46,729 nt of DNA from Myroides indicus (GTDB taxonomy: Bacteria; Bacteroidota; Bacteroidia; Flavobacteriales; Flavobacteriaceae). The notes below the pieces were generated by a model. That model was not told the DNA's origin, searched no databases, and was given only the letters and a program-made list of their open reading frames with translations. The stretch covers positions 1-46,729 of the forward strand of contig NZ_SOAG01000025.1 of NCBI RefSeq assembly GCF_004364575.1. Reading direction: 5' to 3'. Position 1 is the stretch's first letter, and each line of letters starts with the position of its first letter. Both the position numbers and the translations under genes were made by a program. Positions 17,405-26,067 of the stretch are shown piece by piece.

Positions 17405-19588
17405 ATGGCAAGGACACATACCGCCTGTGATATTTGTGATTTAAATACTGCTGCCCAATTAAAAAAAATGGGAGGTGAGTCCGGTAAGTTTAATCACGTG
17501 ATAGCTCTAGCAGGCAATCCTAATACAGGTAAAAGTACAATATTTAATACTTTAACGGGATTAAAACAACATACTGGTAACTGGTCTGGGAAAACAGTCA
17601 CCAGAGCGGAAGGAAGTTTTCAGTATAAAGACAGTAAGTATAAAATTATAGATTTACCTGGTACATATTCCCTGATGTCGACTTCTGAAGACGAGGAAGT
17701 TGCCAGAGATTTCATTTTGTTTGGCAAACCCGATGTAACTGTGGTTGTGGTGGATGCCGGTCGGTTGGAAAGACATTTGAGTTTAGTTGTACAAATTCAG
17801 GAAATAACACCGAAAGTGGTTGTCTGTTTGAATTTGATGGATGAAGCAAAGCGACATGGAGTAGAAATTGATGTAAGAGGTTTATCCAGAGATTTAGGAG
17901 TTCCTGTTATTCCTACGTCTGCAAGAAATAAAGAGGGAATTTCAGATTTATTGTTGGCAATAGATCAGGTTGCTACCGGAAAATATGTACCGGAATACAA
18001 GACAATAAGAGGAATATCGGGCGAATCCAGAAAAGCGGCACAGGATATCACAAAAGATCTGCTTGTCTTGGATTCTGAATTGCCAAGTGCTTCTTGGATT
18101 GCCATGCGGTTAATCCAACAGGATCAAAATATTGTAAAAGCTTTACAAGATGGAGCTTTATCCAATAAAATTACTCCCGAAAATATACTGCCTGTTTTAG
18201 GAAAAGCAAATGCATATTATACCGCTTTAGGAATAGATTATTTGGACAATGTGGCAGGAGCCATATTTGAACAAGTATCCCAAACTGTAAAAAGTACAGT
18301 TAAGTCTGATGAACATAAAAGAGCTTTTAGAATAGATAGAACAATAGACAGCATCGTAACCAGTAGACGATGGGGTTTCCCCATTATGCTTTTGCTATTA
18401 GGAGGGATTTTGTGGCTGACTATAGCGGGATCAAATTACCCTTCGGACGCCCTGTCTTACCTGTTGCTGGAAAAGCTATATCCGTTGTTGAAGAACGGTG
18501 CGACAATGCTGAATTTTCCGTGGTGGTTGAGTGGTTTTTTAATTGATGGAATATATTTGGCAACGGCCTGGGTTATTGCGGTTATGCTTCCGCCCATGGC
18601 TATATTTTTTCCACTGTTTACCCTTTTGGAAGACTTTGGCTATCTGCCTCGGGTTGCATTTAATTTAGATCGCTTGTTTAAAGGAGCAGGAGCGCATGGA
18701 AAACAAGCACTTACAATGAGTATGGGATTTGGTTGTAATGCAGCAGGAGTAGTTTCGACAAGGATTATAAATAGTCCAAGAGAAAAACTGATAGCAATTA
18801 TTACTAATAATTTTTCGCTTTGCAATGGACGTTGGCCAACCCAAATATTGATGGCGACTATTTTTGTAGGTGCATTAGTTCCGGCATATATGGCACATAC
18901 TATTTCAACTTTGGCTGTAGTAGGAATAGTAGTTTTAGGAATAGCATTTACATTTTTTAGTTCGTGGCTGTTATCCAAAACTATGCTGAGAGGACATGCT
19001 TCCTTTTTTACCTTGGAGTTACCGCCATACCGCCCCCCAAAAATTTGGCAAACAATATATACTTCTTTGATAGACAGGACTTTGATTGTGTTATGGCGTG
19101 CAGTTGTGTTTGCGGCTCCAGCAGGAGCAATAATTTGGTTGATTTCCAATGTTTTAATAGGAGATAAGAGTGTTGCTTTGTGGACAATCGAAGCTTTGGA
19201 TCCTATTGGTGTTTTATTGGGCTTAAACGGAGTAATTCTGCTGGCATACATTGTTGCAATTCCTGCTAATGAAATTGTCATACCAACGGTGTTAATGCTT
19301 ACAGCAATGGTACTGGGCAATGCTGCTATTGGGGAAGGGGCAGGAGTAATGTTTGAAGTTTCGGATAGCGAAATTGCCTCTATTTTGCAGGTGGCAGGAT
19401 GGACTACTTTAACAGGTGTAAATCTGATGTTGTTTAGTTTGCTACACAATCCATGCAGTACAACAATCTATACAATTTATAAGGAAACTAACAGTGCTAA
19501 ATGGACTGCCGTAGCTACTTTTTTGCCTATACTTTTTGGTATTGTAGTGTGTTTTACAGTTGCTCAGCTTTGGAATTTTTTGAGATAG
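17405..19588 (+). CDS. feoB: Ferrous iron transporter FeoB
   Basis: FeoB (727 aa) imports Fe2+ across the inner membrane. A short Cys-containing lead (ACDICDLN) precedes the GTPase domain: G1 GNPNTGKST, G3 DLPGTYSL, G4 NLMD and G5 SARN. A GDI-like helical region follows (about 200-300), then the membrane part with two Gate motifs (FGCNAAGVVSTRIINSPREKL and LLHNPCSTTIYTI) and the conserved NFSLCNGRWPTQI. The length is typical. It forms an operon with feoA. A 269-codon open frame on the opposite strand (18640-19449) is a mirror of this coding bias and is not a gene. Confidence 0.97.
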   Translation: MARTHTACDICDLNTAAQLKKMGGESGKFNHVIALAGNPNTGKSTIFNTLTGLKQHTGNWSGKTVTRAEGSFQYKDSKYKIIDLPGTYSLMSTSEDEEVARDFILFGKPDVTVVVVDAGRLERHLSLVVQIQEITPKVVVCLNLMDEAKRHGVEIDVRGLSRDLGVPVIPTSARNKEGISDLLLAIDQVATGKYVPEYKTIRGISGESRKAAQDITKDLLVLDSELPSASWIAMRLIQQDQNIVKALQDGALSNKITPENILPVLGKANAYYTALGIDYLDNVAGAIFEQVSQTVKSTVKSDEHKRAFRIDRTIDSIVTSRRWGFPIMLLLLGGILWLTIAGSNYPSDALSYLLLEKLYPLLKNGATMLNFPWWLSGFLIDGIYLATAWVIAVMLPPMAIFFPLFTLLEDFGYLPRVAFNLDRLFKGAGAHGKQALTMSMGFGCNAAGVVSTRIINSPREKLIAIITNNFSLCNGRWPTQILMATIFVGALVPAYMAHTISTLAVVGIVVLGIAFTFFSSWLLSKTMLRGHASFFTLELPPYRPPKIWQTIYTSLIDRTLIVLWRAVVFAAPAGAIIWLISNVLIGDKSVALWTIEALDPIGVLLGLNGVILLAYIVAIPANEIVIPTVLMLTAMVLGNAAIGEGAGVMFEVSDSEIASILQVAGWTTLTGVNLMLFSLLHNPCSTTIYTIYKETNSAKWTAVATFLPILFGIVVCFTVAQLWNFLR

Positions 19589-19732
19589 AAAAATAAAAAA
19601 CTCAAATTTTACGAGCTAATTTTTTTAATCTAAAGAAATGGTAAAAGCTTTGTTATTTAATCTTGCTTATGCAATATCAATTTATAGGAGAAGATTATAC
19701 TTTTAAAAGTTTTTCACCTGGTTTATAGAAGA

Positions 19733-19948
19733 CTAATAGTTAATTTTTGTCAATGCACTTCCTTTATGTGCGGCAATATGATCTGTTTTATCGCTTTTTA
19801 TTTCGTATTGCGGGTTGGTTTCTGTAGCGTGATGTATGTAGCCTTTATAGTTAAAGTTTTTTGTATGTATTTTTATAATAGTACCAAAAATATGCCCCGT
19901 TTCCGAGTTCCAACTTACTTTGTCGCCTATTTTAAATTTTGTATTCAT
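19733..19948 (-). CDS. Small HVA1/DUF2945-family protein
   Basis: This 71-residue basic single-domain protein (MNTKFKIGDKVSWNSETGHI, then IKIHTKNFNYKGYIHHATE, NPQYEIKSDKTDHIAAHKGSAL) matches the DUF2945 / hypervirulence-associated TUDOR-like family of small proteins of unknown function. The family begins MxKFKxGDKVSW, which favours the ATG at 19948. An alternative ATG at 19960 overlaps the stop of the DUF488 gene as TAATG and would add four residues (MFFY); reinitiation there is possible. It is most likely co-transcribed with and downstream of the DUF488 gene. Confidence 0.75.
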   Translation of the reverse strand: MNTKFKIGDKVSWNSETGHIFGTIIKIHTKNFNYKGYIHHATETNPQYEIKSDKTDHIAAHKGSALTKINY

Positions 19949-19959
19949 ATAAAAAAACA

Positions 19960-20508
19960 TTATTGATCAAGAAAGTTTTCGTCAGAGTAAAATACTCGTT
20001 TGTCGATAACTATTGCTGGAGAAGTAAAAGGATGTTCTTTTTGTTTGTTGATTCCCATAATATGAAATACCATCCAGCCTTTTGCTTTCAGATAGTCAGA
20101 AACCATAGAACGATGACAGCGCCACCATACAGCTTCTGCACACATGTAGGCGGTTGTTGATTGCAAAGCTGCTTTTTCTAATGTATCTATGCCTTTAGAA
20201 AATTCTTCGGTTTCCATATAATCTGCATAACCACGAAAAGAAGTATTTTTCCAACGAGTATTTTTAGATTTTTTATCGGGTTTTCTTCTACCGCCCAATT
20301 CTTTTAAATAGATATAGTGTATTCCATGCTTTTCGAGGAAAACTTTTAAGTTTTCTTTGTCAAATTGCGGAAATTTCCGAGAGCCGGGAAAACTGCGTAT
20401 ATCTACCAATGTTTGGATTTTGAAAGATTTAAGCAGGATCAAAAAATCATTTAAACTGCAAGTAGAATGACCAATTGTATAAATGATATGTTTGTCGGTT
20501 GTATTCAT
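19960..20508 (-). CDS. DUF488 domain-containing protein
   Basis: This 182-residue protein (from ATG 20508) is of the DUF488 family, which has uncharacterised small Cys-containing enzymes. It shows the N-terminal YTIGHSTCSLNDFLILLKSF, the VDIRSFPGSRKFPQFDKENL motif with the conserved DIR.FP.SR, IHYIYLKELGGRRKP, and the MCAEAVWWRCHRSMVSDYL segment with conserved Cys, Arg and His near the C-terminus. Biochemical function is unknown. A TTG further upstream (20550) would add 14 residues and is less likely. It overlaps the HVA1-like gene and probably forms a two-gene unit. Confidence 0.85.
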   Translation of the reverse strand: MNTTDKHIIYTIGHSTCSLNDFLILLKSFKIQTLVDIRSFPGSRKFPQFDKENLKVFLEKHGIHYIYLKELGGRRKPDKKSKNTRWKNTSFRGYADYMETEEFSKGIDTLEKAALQSTTAYMCAEAVWWRCHRSMVSDYLKAKGWMVFHIMGINKQKEHPFTSPAIVIDKRVFYSDENFLDQ

Positions 20509-20617
20509 CCTATTTTTTAAATGTTTTATTATCTTATCAGCTAACTCCAAAATAAGAACCCGTATTTTGGAGCATTTTATAGCAGTATATGCTCTTTGGA
20601 GATAAATAAATCAGGAT

Positions 20618-22027
20618 TTATATAATCAGCATATTATCTACAATATCAGGAGAGTCAGTTTCTTTGCTGCTTGCAGTTCCGTTAGATTCTTTTATAGCAT
20701 CGGGCTGTTTAAAACCAATCTTATTGACAGGTGTCTTTTTGGCCTGATAAAATTCAAAATCCGATTCCAAACCTAAGATACGATGTGGAAAATCCTGACC
20801 AATATTTTGCTTAGCTTCCATAATAAAAACGGCACATTTTTTTAAATATTCCAATGTAAGCTTGGATTTAGCTTCGTTAAATGCAGCCAGTAAAATCTTC
20901 TCTGTCAGCTCAATATTTTTGGTTTCATCTTTCCTATACAGAGCATAAAGTCTTTTTTTTAGGGATTGCGTAAAGTCAATAATCATTGTATTGGAAAACA
21001 ACTTCATCTGTGCAGCTATTGGCTGCCAGAATTCTTTGGATAAAGCGTTTTGATTTTTTAAAATTTGCAGCAAAGGTGAGGATGGAACCAAATGGCAAGT
21101 AAGGTGGTAGACAATCAGTTGGGCTCTTTCGTCTTCGTTAGGAGGGAAGATAGGAATCTGCATATCAAAACGTCCCGGTGCGAGAATGTCACTATTGAGG
21201 AGATTTAAAATTTCTGCTGATCCAACAATCAACAATTCTTTGTGATTGTCTTTTTGTACATGACGCAAGATAGTGTGAATAAGCTCTACTGTTTCCGAAA
21301 AAAAGTTGCGTTCAGAAGTGCTGCTAAACAGTTCGTCAAAAGCGTCAATGAACAGCATGGTTTTAGGCTGTTCCATTTTTTTTGTCAAAAAACGCGAAAA
21401 CGAACTTGAACTTGTTTTAAAATTTCCTGCCAGGTAATCTTTGTATACATGTACAAATTCATACCCAATCATGGAAGCAATTCTTCTTGCCCAATAAATT
21501 TTTCCGCTTCCGGGCGGTCCGTAAAGTACCATTCCTGCAGGTTTTGAAATTCCCCATGTTTGCAGCTGATCTTTGTTGATAAAAGGATCTAGCATATCGG
21601 CAAGATAAAAGTACAAATCAGTGTACCCGATTAAAGTTTTTTCAGCATAATTCTCCGTTTCCGGAAAAGCTTCGTTGATAAAAGGATATTCTCCGCCGAT
21701 ATATAAATGAATTAAATAGCTGGATAGATTGGTTTTAAGTTGTTTTGCGGTTTCCTCAGGAATGCCGTTAGAGATGAAAAAATTCAAAACTTCTTCTTCT
21801 TTGACACCAATAGTTTGCGCAATTTCTGCTACGGTTTTTATTTTGGAATGATCTAAGGCATATTTCTCTAAAAATGATTTATTTTTGAGAGCAAATTTTT
21901 GAAAGGCTTCTGTTACCTCAAAGTGTTCATCAATGCAAAATCCCAAGTCTATATTAAAGTCGTAAATAAAGTTTTGAAGGCTTTCTAAGGAAATTCCTAA
22001 CTGGCTTGCTAAATCTTTAAGTTTCAT
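20618..22027 (-). CDS. AAA-family protein with degenerate Walker motifs and IF2_N-like N-terminus
   Basis: This is a 469-residue protein from the ATG at 22027 (an upstream TTG at 22069 is less likely). The N-terminus has two helical modules resembling the IF2 N-terminal domain: KLKDLASQLGISLESLQNF (about 2-20) and KTVAEIAQTIGVKEEEVLNF (about 62-82). The AAA core follows (about 140-330) with a C-terminal lid and a low-complexity tail. Key residues are altered: Walker A reads GPPGSGKI (Ile for Thr/Ser), Walker B reads LFIDAFDEL (Ala where the catalytic Glu should be), and the sensor-1 ATN region reads VGSAE. The LAPGRFD arginine-finger region remains. It may bind but hardly hydrolyse ATP, so a scaffold or regulatory role is possible. 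Function is unknown. Confidence 0.8.
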   Translation of the reverse strand: MKLKDLASQLGISLESLQNFIYDFNIDLGFCIDEHFEVTEAFQKFALKNKSFLEKYALDHSKIKTVAEIAQTIGVKEEEVLNFFISNGIPEETAKQLKTNLSSYLIHLYIGGEYPFINEAFPETENYAEKTLIGYTDLYFYLADMLDPFINKDQLQTWGISKPAGMVLYGPPGSGKIYWARRIASMIGYEFVHVYKDYLAGNFKTSSSSFSRFLTKKMEQPKTMLFIDAFDELFSSTSERNFFSETVELIHTILRHVQKDNHKELLIVGSAEILNLLNSDILAPGRFDMQIPIFPPNEDERAQLIVYHLTCHLVPSSPLLQILKNQNALSKEFWQPIAAQMKLFSNTMIIDFTQSLKKRLYALYRKDETKNIELTEKILLAAFNEAKSKLTLEYLKKCAVFIMEAKQNIGQDFPHRILGLESDFEFYQAKKTPVNKIGFKQPDAIKESNGTASSKETDSPDIVDNMLII

Positions 22028-22203
22028 CTTTTGTTTATAAAGATACGAAGAACTTTGAAAACAAAGCAAAAACAGGCTCTAACAAATCTTTGTACAAAAT
22101 AAACTTCTGAGAAATAAGAATGTCATTTTATATAGATAAAGAGTTATATAAGTTCGTTTTATTAAATGTGTCATTTGCCGTTTAGACTCTTTAAGAATAT
22201 GAT

Positions 22204-23451
22204 TTAATACCAGCGTTTTTTATTTTTTTTAGAATTTTCCGATTTGCGCGAACTTGAATTCTTAGATTTATTTTTCAAATCTTTTTTGGACATAACTTCT
22301 CCTTTTTTAGGTTTTTCTTTCCATGGAAAAGGGTGGTCGGTTATTGTTTTTGGATATAGTTTTGAGAATTTGACGATAGCTTCCCAATATGTTTTTTCAG
22401 ATTTATCACAAAAAGAAATAGCTTTTCCTTCGTTTCCGGCTCTTCCGGTTCTTCCGATTCGATGAACAAAAGTTTCGGGAATATTAGGCAAATCGTAATT
22501 GATAACAATAGGAAGAGAGTCAATATCAATTCCTCTTGCTGCAATGTCTGTAGCGACTAATACTGTCGTTTCTTTTCGCTTAAACGCTTCTAAAGCTTCC
22601 TGTCTGGCAGATTGAGATTTATCGCCATGGAAAGCAGTAGCGTTTATTCCGTTTTTTATCAAAAATTCAGCAAGTATATCAGCTCCGTTTTTGGTACGGG
22701 TAAAAACCAATACATCTTTTAATTTTTCATTGCGGATAAGATGATATAACAACTTTTTTTTATCGCCTTTTTCTACAAAATAAATGTAGTGCTTTACGGT
22801 TTTAGCTGTAGATGAAACAGAGTCAACAGTAATGTATTGCGGTTGTTTTAAAAATTGATGAGCCAGCTCGCGCACCGGTAATGGCATCGTTGCTGAGAAT
22901 AGCAGTGTTTGTCTAGTCTCTGGGGTTAAGTGTATAATTTTTTTAACATCATCAATAAAGCCCATATCCAGCATTAAATCTGCTTCGTCTAAAACCAAAA
23001 AGTGCAAATGGTTTAAATCAAGATGGTTCTGTTTGTGTAAATCAAGTAATCTCCCAGGTGTACCGATAATAATATCGGCACCTTTCTTTAACTGTTCAAT
23101 CTGCGGTTTTATTGATACTCCGCCGTAAATGGTAAGATGAGTAATGTTGGTGTATTTTGCAAAAAGTTTGAAATTATCGGCTATTTGCTGCGCTAATTCG
23201 CGAGTGGGCGTTATGATAAGTACCTTTGCTTTTTTGGAGTTTTTTACATTTCCTATTTTGTGGAGATAGTGAATAATGGGCATGGCAAATGCTGCTGTCT
23301 TTCCTGTGCCGGTTTGAGCACAACCTATTATATCTTTTTCTACCATAATCACAGGAATGACTTTTTCTTGAATCGGAGTAGGTTCTTCATAACCCAATTC
23401 GTCAATTGCTCTTAAAATGGTTTTATTTAGTTTTAATTCTTCAAAAGTCAT
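22204..23451 (-). CDS. DEAD-box ATP-dependent RNA helicase (RhlE-like)
   Basis: This 415-residue RNA helicase carries all motifs in order: Q motif PTPIQEKVIP, motif I AQTGTGKTAAF, Ia PTRELAQQ, GG, TPGRLLDL, motif II DEAD (VLDEADLML), motif III SAT, motif IV VLVFTRTK, motif V ATDIAARGID, motif VI HRIGRTGRAG. It ends in a basic Lys/Ser/Arg-rich tail (about 385-415) that should bind RNA non-specifically. Length and tail fit the RhlE group active in ribosome assembly and mRNA decay, often cold-induced, but the client RNA cannot be told. The terminator of mutB lies 36 bases upstream. Confidence 0.94.
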   Translation of the reverse strand: MTFEELKLNKTILRAIDELGYEEPTPIQEKVIPVIMVEKDIIGCAQTGTGKTAAFAMPIIHYLHKIGNVKNSKKAKVLIITPTRELAQQIADNFKLFAKYTNITHLTIYGGVSIKPQIEQLKKGADIIIGTPGRLLDLHKQNHLDLNHLHFLVLDEADLMLDMGFIDDVKKIIHLTPETRQTLLFSATMPLPVRELAHQFLKQPQYITVDSVSSTAKTVKHYIYFVEKGDKKKLLYHLIRNEKLKDVLVFTRTKNGADILAEFLIKNGINATAFHGDKSQSARQEALEAFKRKETTVLVATDIAARGIDIDSLPIVINYDLPNIPETFVHRIGRTGRAGNEGKAISFCDKSEKTYWEAIVKFSKLYPKTITDHPFPWKEKPKKGEVMSKKDLKNKSKNSSSRKSENSKKNKKRWY

Positions 23452-23482
23452 AAAATGGATTTGTAAAAAGATGGTGAAAGTT

Positions 23483-23520
23483 AAAAAAAGAGAATGCTTT
23501 TATAAATTAAACATCCTCTT
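23483..23520 (-). terminator. Rho-independent terminator of the udk-mutB operon
   Basis: On the minus strand a 9-bp stem with one G-U pair (23512-23520 with 23488-23496) closes a 15-base loop and is followed by five more T residues. It lies 10 bases after the mutB stop. Confidence 0.65.
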
Positions 23521-23530
23521 GTTAAATTGT

Positions 23531-25663
23531 TTATTCCTCTAATAAGATTTTTAATATTGTAATAGCTGCCTCACTGATTTTAGTTCCCGGACCAAACACA
23601 GCCACTGCTCCAGCATCAAATAAATACTGATAGTCCTGCGCCGGGATTACTCCTCCAACGATAACCATGATGTCATCTCGTCCGTATTTTTTTAATTCTT
23701 CAATTACTTGCGGAACCAAGGTTTTATGTCCGGCAGCCAGTGAAGATACGCCTAAAACGTGAACGTCATTTTCAACGGCTTGTTTGGCGGCTTCGGCAGG
23801 AGTTTGAAATAACGGACCTATATCCACATCAAATCCAACATCGGCATATCCGGTTGCTACTACTTTTGCTCCGCGATCGTGTCCGTCCTGTCCCATTTTG
23901 GCGATCATAATCCGTGGGCGGCGACCTTCGGTTTCGGCAAATTTATCTGCTAATTCACGAGCTGTTTTAAAACTTTTATCGTCTTTAATTTCTTTGCTAT
24001 ACACTCCGCTGACTGATTGAATTTGTGCTTTAAATCTTCCGAAAATACTTTCCAAAGCATCGCTTATTTCACCCAATGTAGCACGGTGTTTGGCTGCTTC
24101 TACAGCTAGTTCCAGTAAATTTCCGTTTCCGGTTTTAGCACAGTGGGTTAGCTTTTGTAAAGCTTCTGTTACTTTTTGTTTATTTCGGCTGTTTTTGATT
24201 TGATTTAAACGCTCAATTTGTTGTTTTCTTACTGTTTGGTTATCTACTTCTAAGATATGTAAAGGATCTTCTTTTTCCAAACGATATTTGTTGACGCCAA
24301 CAATGATGTCTTGACCACTGTCAATGCGAGCCTGTTTTCTGGCTGCAGCTTCTTCTATTCTCAATTTTGGAATTCCCGCTTCAATAGCTTTAGTCATTCC
24401 GCCAAGTTCTTCGACTTCTTCAATCAATGCCCAAGCTTTTTGAGCGATTTCAGCCGTTAGATTTTCTACGTAATAACTTCCTGCCCATGGATCGACAGTT
24501 TTACATATTTTAGTTTCTTCCTGTAAAAATATTTGCGTATTTCGTGCAATACGAGCAGAAAAATCTGTAGGCAGTGCAATTGCTTCGTCTAACGCGTTGG
24601 TGTGGAGCGATTGTGTCCCTCCAAATGCCGCTGCTGCTGCTTCTATACAAGTTCTTGCTACGTTGTTAAAAGGGTCTTGTTCGGTTAAGCTCCATCCCGA
24701 TGTTTGGCAATGCGTACGTAATGCTAAGGATTTTTCATCTTCCGGTTTGAATTGCTTGAGCAGTTTTGCCCAAAGTATTCGGGCTGCGCGCATTTTGGCA
24801 ATTTCCATAAAGTGATTCATTCCAATTGCCCAAAAGAAAGACAGGCGAGGAGCAAAATGATCTATTTTCATGCCAGCATTAAGCCCTGTTCGTATGTATT
24901 CCAATCCGTCTGCAAGGGTGTATGCCAATTCGATGTCTGCCGTAGCACCTGCTTCCTGCATGTGATAGCCTGAAATGGAAATGGAATTAAATTTTGGCAT
25001 ATTCTGACTGGTATATTCAAATATATCAGCAATAATTTTCATGGATGGTGTTGGGGGATAAATATATGTATTCCTAACCATAAACTCTTTTAGAATATCG
25101 TTCTGTATGGTTCCGGAAAGCTGTTTTGGGTCAACACCTTGTTCCATTGCGGCAACGATATAAAAAGCCATAATAGGTAAAACGGCTCCGTTCATAGTCA
25201 TTGAAACAGACATTTCATTGAGCGGAATCTGGTCGAACAGTACTTTCATATCTTCTACAGAATCAATAGCAACACCGGCTTTTCCTACATCACCTACTAC
25301 GCGTTCGTGATCTGAATCATAGCCTCGATGTGTAGCCAAATCAAAAGCAACAGATAATCCTTTTTGTCCGGCAGCTAAGTTTCTGCGATAAAAAGCATTA
25401 CTTTCTTCTGCGGTAGAAAATCCTGCATATTGACGGATTGTCCATGGACGACGCACGTACATTGTAGTATACGGTCCACGCAAATTAGGCGCAAATCCCG
25501 CAGCAAAACCAAGATGTTCTAAGTTTTCTAAATCTGCTTCGGAATAAGTCTTTTTAATGTCAATCCCTTCTGCAGTAAGAAAATTTTGTTCCACATCTGA
25601 CTTTTGATTTTTTGTTTTAGAATTTTTATTCTCAATACTTATATGTTGTATGTTTTTTCGCAT
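23531..25663 (-). CDS. mutB: Methylmalonyl-CoA mutase, large (catalytic) subunit
   Basis: This 710-residue adenosylcobalamin enzyme interconverts succinyl-CoA and (R)-methylmalonyl-CoA for propionate metabolism. A TIM-barrel substrate domain covers about 60-550 ([45 protein letters not shown]). The C-terminal B12-binding domain has the DxHxxG ligand motif in [19 protein letters not shown], followed by [16 protein letters not shown] and [12 protein letters not shown]. The N-terminal extension has many Asn/Lys residues (about 1-25). It is the last gene of a tightly spaced operon, 3 bases after the DUF1801 gene, with a terminator behind. Confidence 0.97.
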   Translation of the reverse strand: MRKNIQHISIENKNSKTKNQKSDVEQNFLTAEGIDIKKTYSEADLENLEHLGFAAGFAPNLRGPYTTMYVRRPWTIRQYAGFSTAEESNAFYRRNLAAGQKGLSVAFDLATHRGYDSDHERVVGDVGKAGVAIDSVEDMKVLFDQIPLNEMSVSMTMNGAVLPIMAFYIVAAMEQGVDPKQLSGTIQNDILKEFMVRNTYIYPPTPSMKIIADIFEYTSQNMPKFNSISISGYHMQEAGATADIELAYTLADGLEYIRTGLNAGMKIDHFAPRLSFFWAIGMNHFMEIAKMRAARILWAKLLKQFKPEDEKSLALRTHCQTSGWSLTEQDPFNNVARTCIEAAAAAFGGTQSLHTNALDEAIALPTDFSARIARNTQIFLQEETKICKTVDPWAGSYYVENLTAEIAQKAWALIEEVEELGGMTKAIEAGIPKLRIEEAAARKQARIDSGQDIIVGVNKYRLEKEDPLHILEVDNQTVRKQQIERLNQIKNSRNKQKVTEALQKLTHCAKTGNGNLLELAVEAAKHRATLGEISDALESIFGRFKAQIQSVSGVYSKEIKDDKSFKTARELADKFAETEGRRPRIMIAKMGQDGHDRGAKVVATGYADVGFDVDIGPLFQTPAEAAKQAVENDVHVLGVSSLAAGHKTLVPQVIEELKKYGRDDIMVIVGGVIPAQDYQYLFDAGAVAVFGPGTKISEAAITILKILLEE

Positions 25664-25666
25664 TTT

Positions 25667-26065
25667 TTACTTTTTATTCTGATAATGTTGAATAACAGGA
25701 CTAAAATCAATAGCGGCAGAAGCTTTTATATGCTTTTCAAAATTCGGTATAGGGAAGTTATCTAAGTTTTTAAAATTGATACAGCCTTTTTGAAATTTTA
25801 CTTTTTGAAGCTCTGTTGTTAATTCTTCCATTAGTTCAGGATTGCTGTATAGTACTAAAGAGTGAAATGAGAAATGATTTTTTGAAACTGTTAATCCATA
25901 TTTAAAAACATCTTGCTCATAATAACAAAAAGTATTAGGGTTTTTCATTAATTTTCCAAACTTTTCCGAAACAGACTGATCATTTTTTAAAATAATGTGT
26001 CTAAAACAACTAATGATATTCTGATCTTTTTCAGAAAGACTGTCTATATATTGTTCAGCTGTCAT
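25667..26065 (-). CDS. DUF1801 (YdhG-like) protein inside the mutase operon
   Basis: This 132-residue soluble protein has the YdhG/DUF1801 fold signature: TAEQYIDSLSEKDQNIISCFRHII at the N-terminus, KFGKLMKNPNTFCYYEQDVFKYGLTVSKNHFSFHSLVLY in the core, and KGCINFKNLDNFPIPNFEKHI with the conserved cGc.nfk.ld.iP pattern. Family function is unknown. It lies between the two mutase subunit genes with gaps of 2 and 3 bases, so the three proteins must be made from one message. Such placement hints at a link to the mutase (assembly, stability or moonlighting), but this is inference. It could also be a neutral insertion. Confidence 0.75.
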   Translation of the reverse strand: MTAEQYIDSLSEKDQNIISCFRHIILKNDQSVSEKFGKLMKNPNTFCYYEQDVFKYGLTVSKNHFSFHSLVLYSNPELMEELTTELQKVKFQKGCINFKNLDNFPIPNFEKHIKASAAIDFSPVIQHYQNKK

Positions 26066-26067
26066 GA

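Noticed and set aside
18640..19449. A 269-codon open frame on the minus strand opposite feoB.
   Set aside because: It mirrors the membrane part of feoB, has no recognisable domain and no promoter, and feoB is unambiguous.
19589..19732. Short frames between feoB and the HVA1-like gene (for example MQYQFIGEDYTFKSFSPGL from 19671).
   Set aside because: Only 19-22 codons, overlapping in two phases, no recognisable motif and no promoter element; not supported as a gene.
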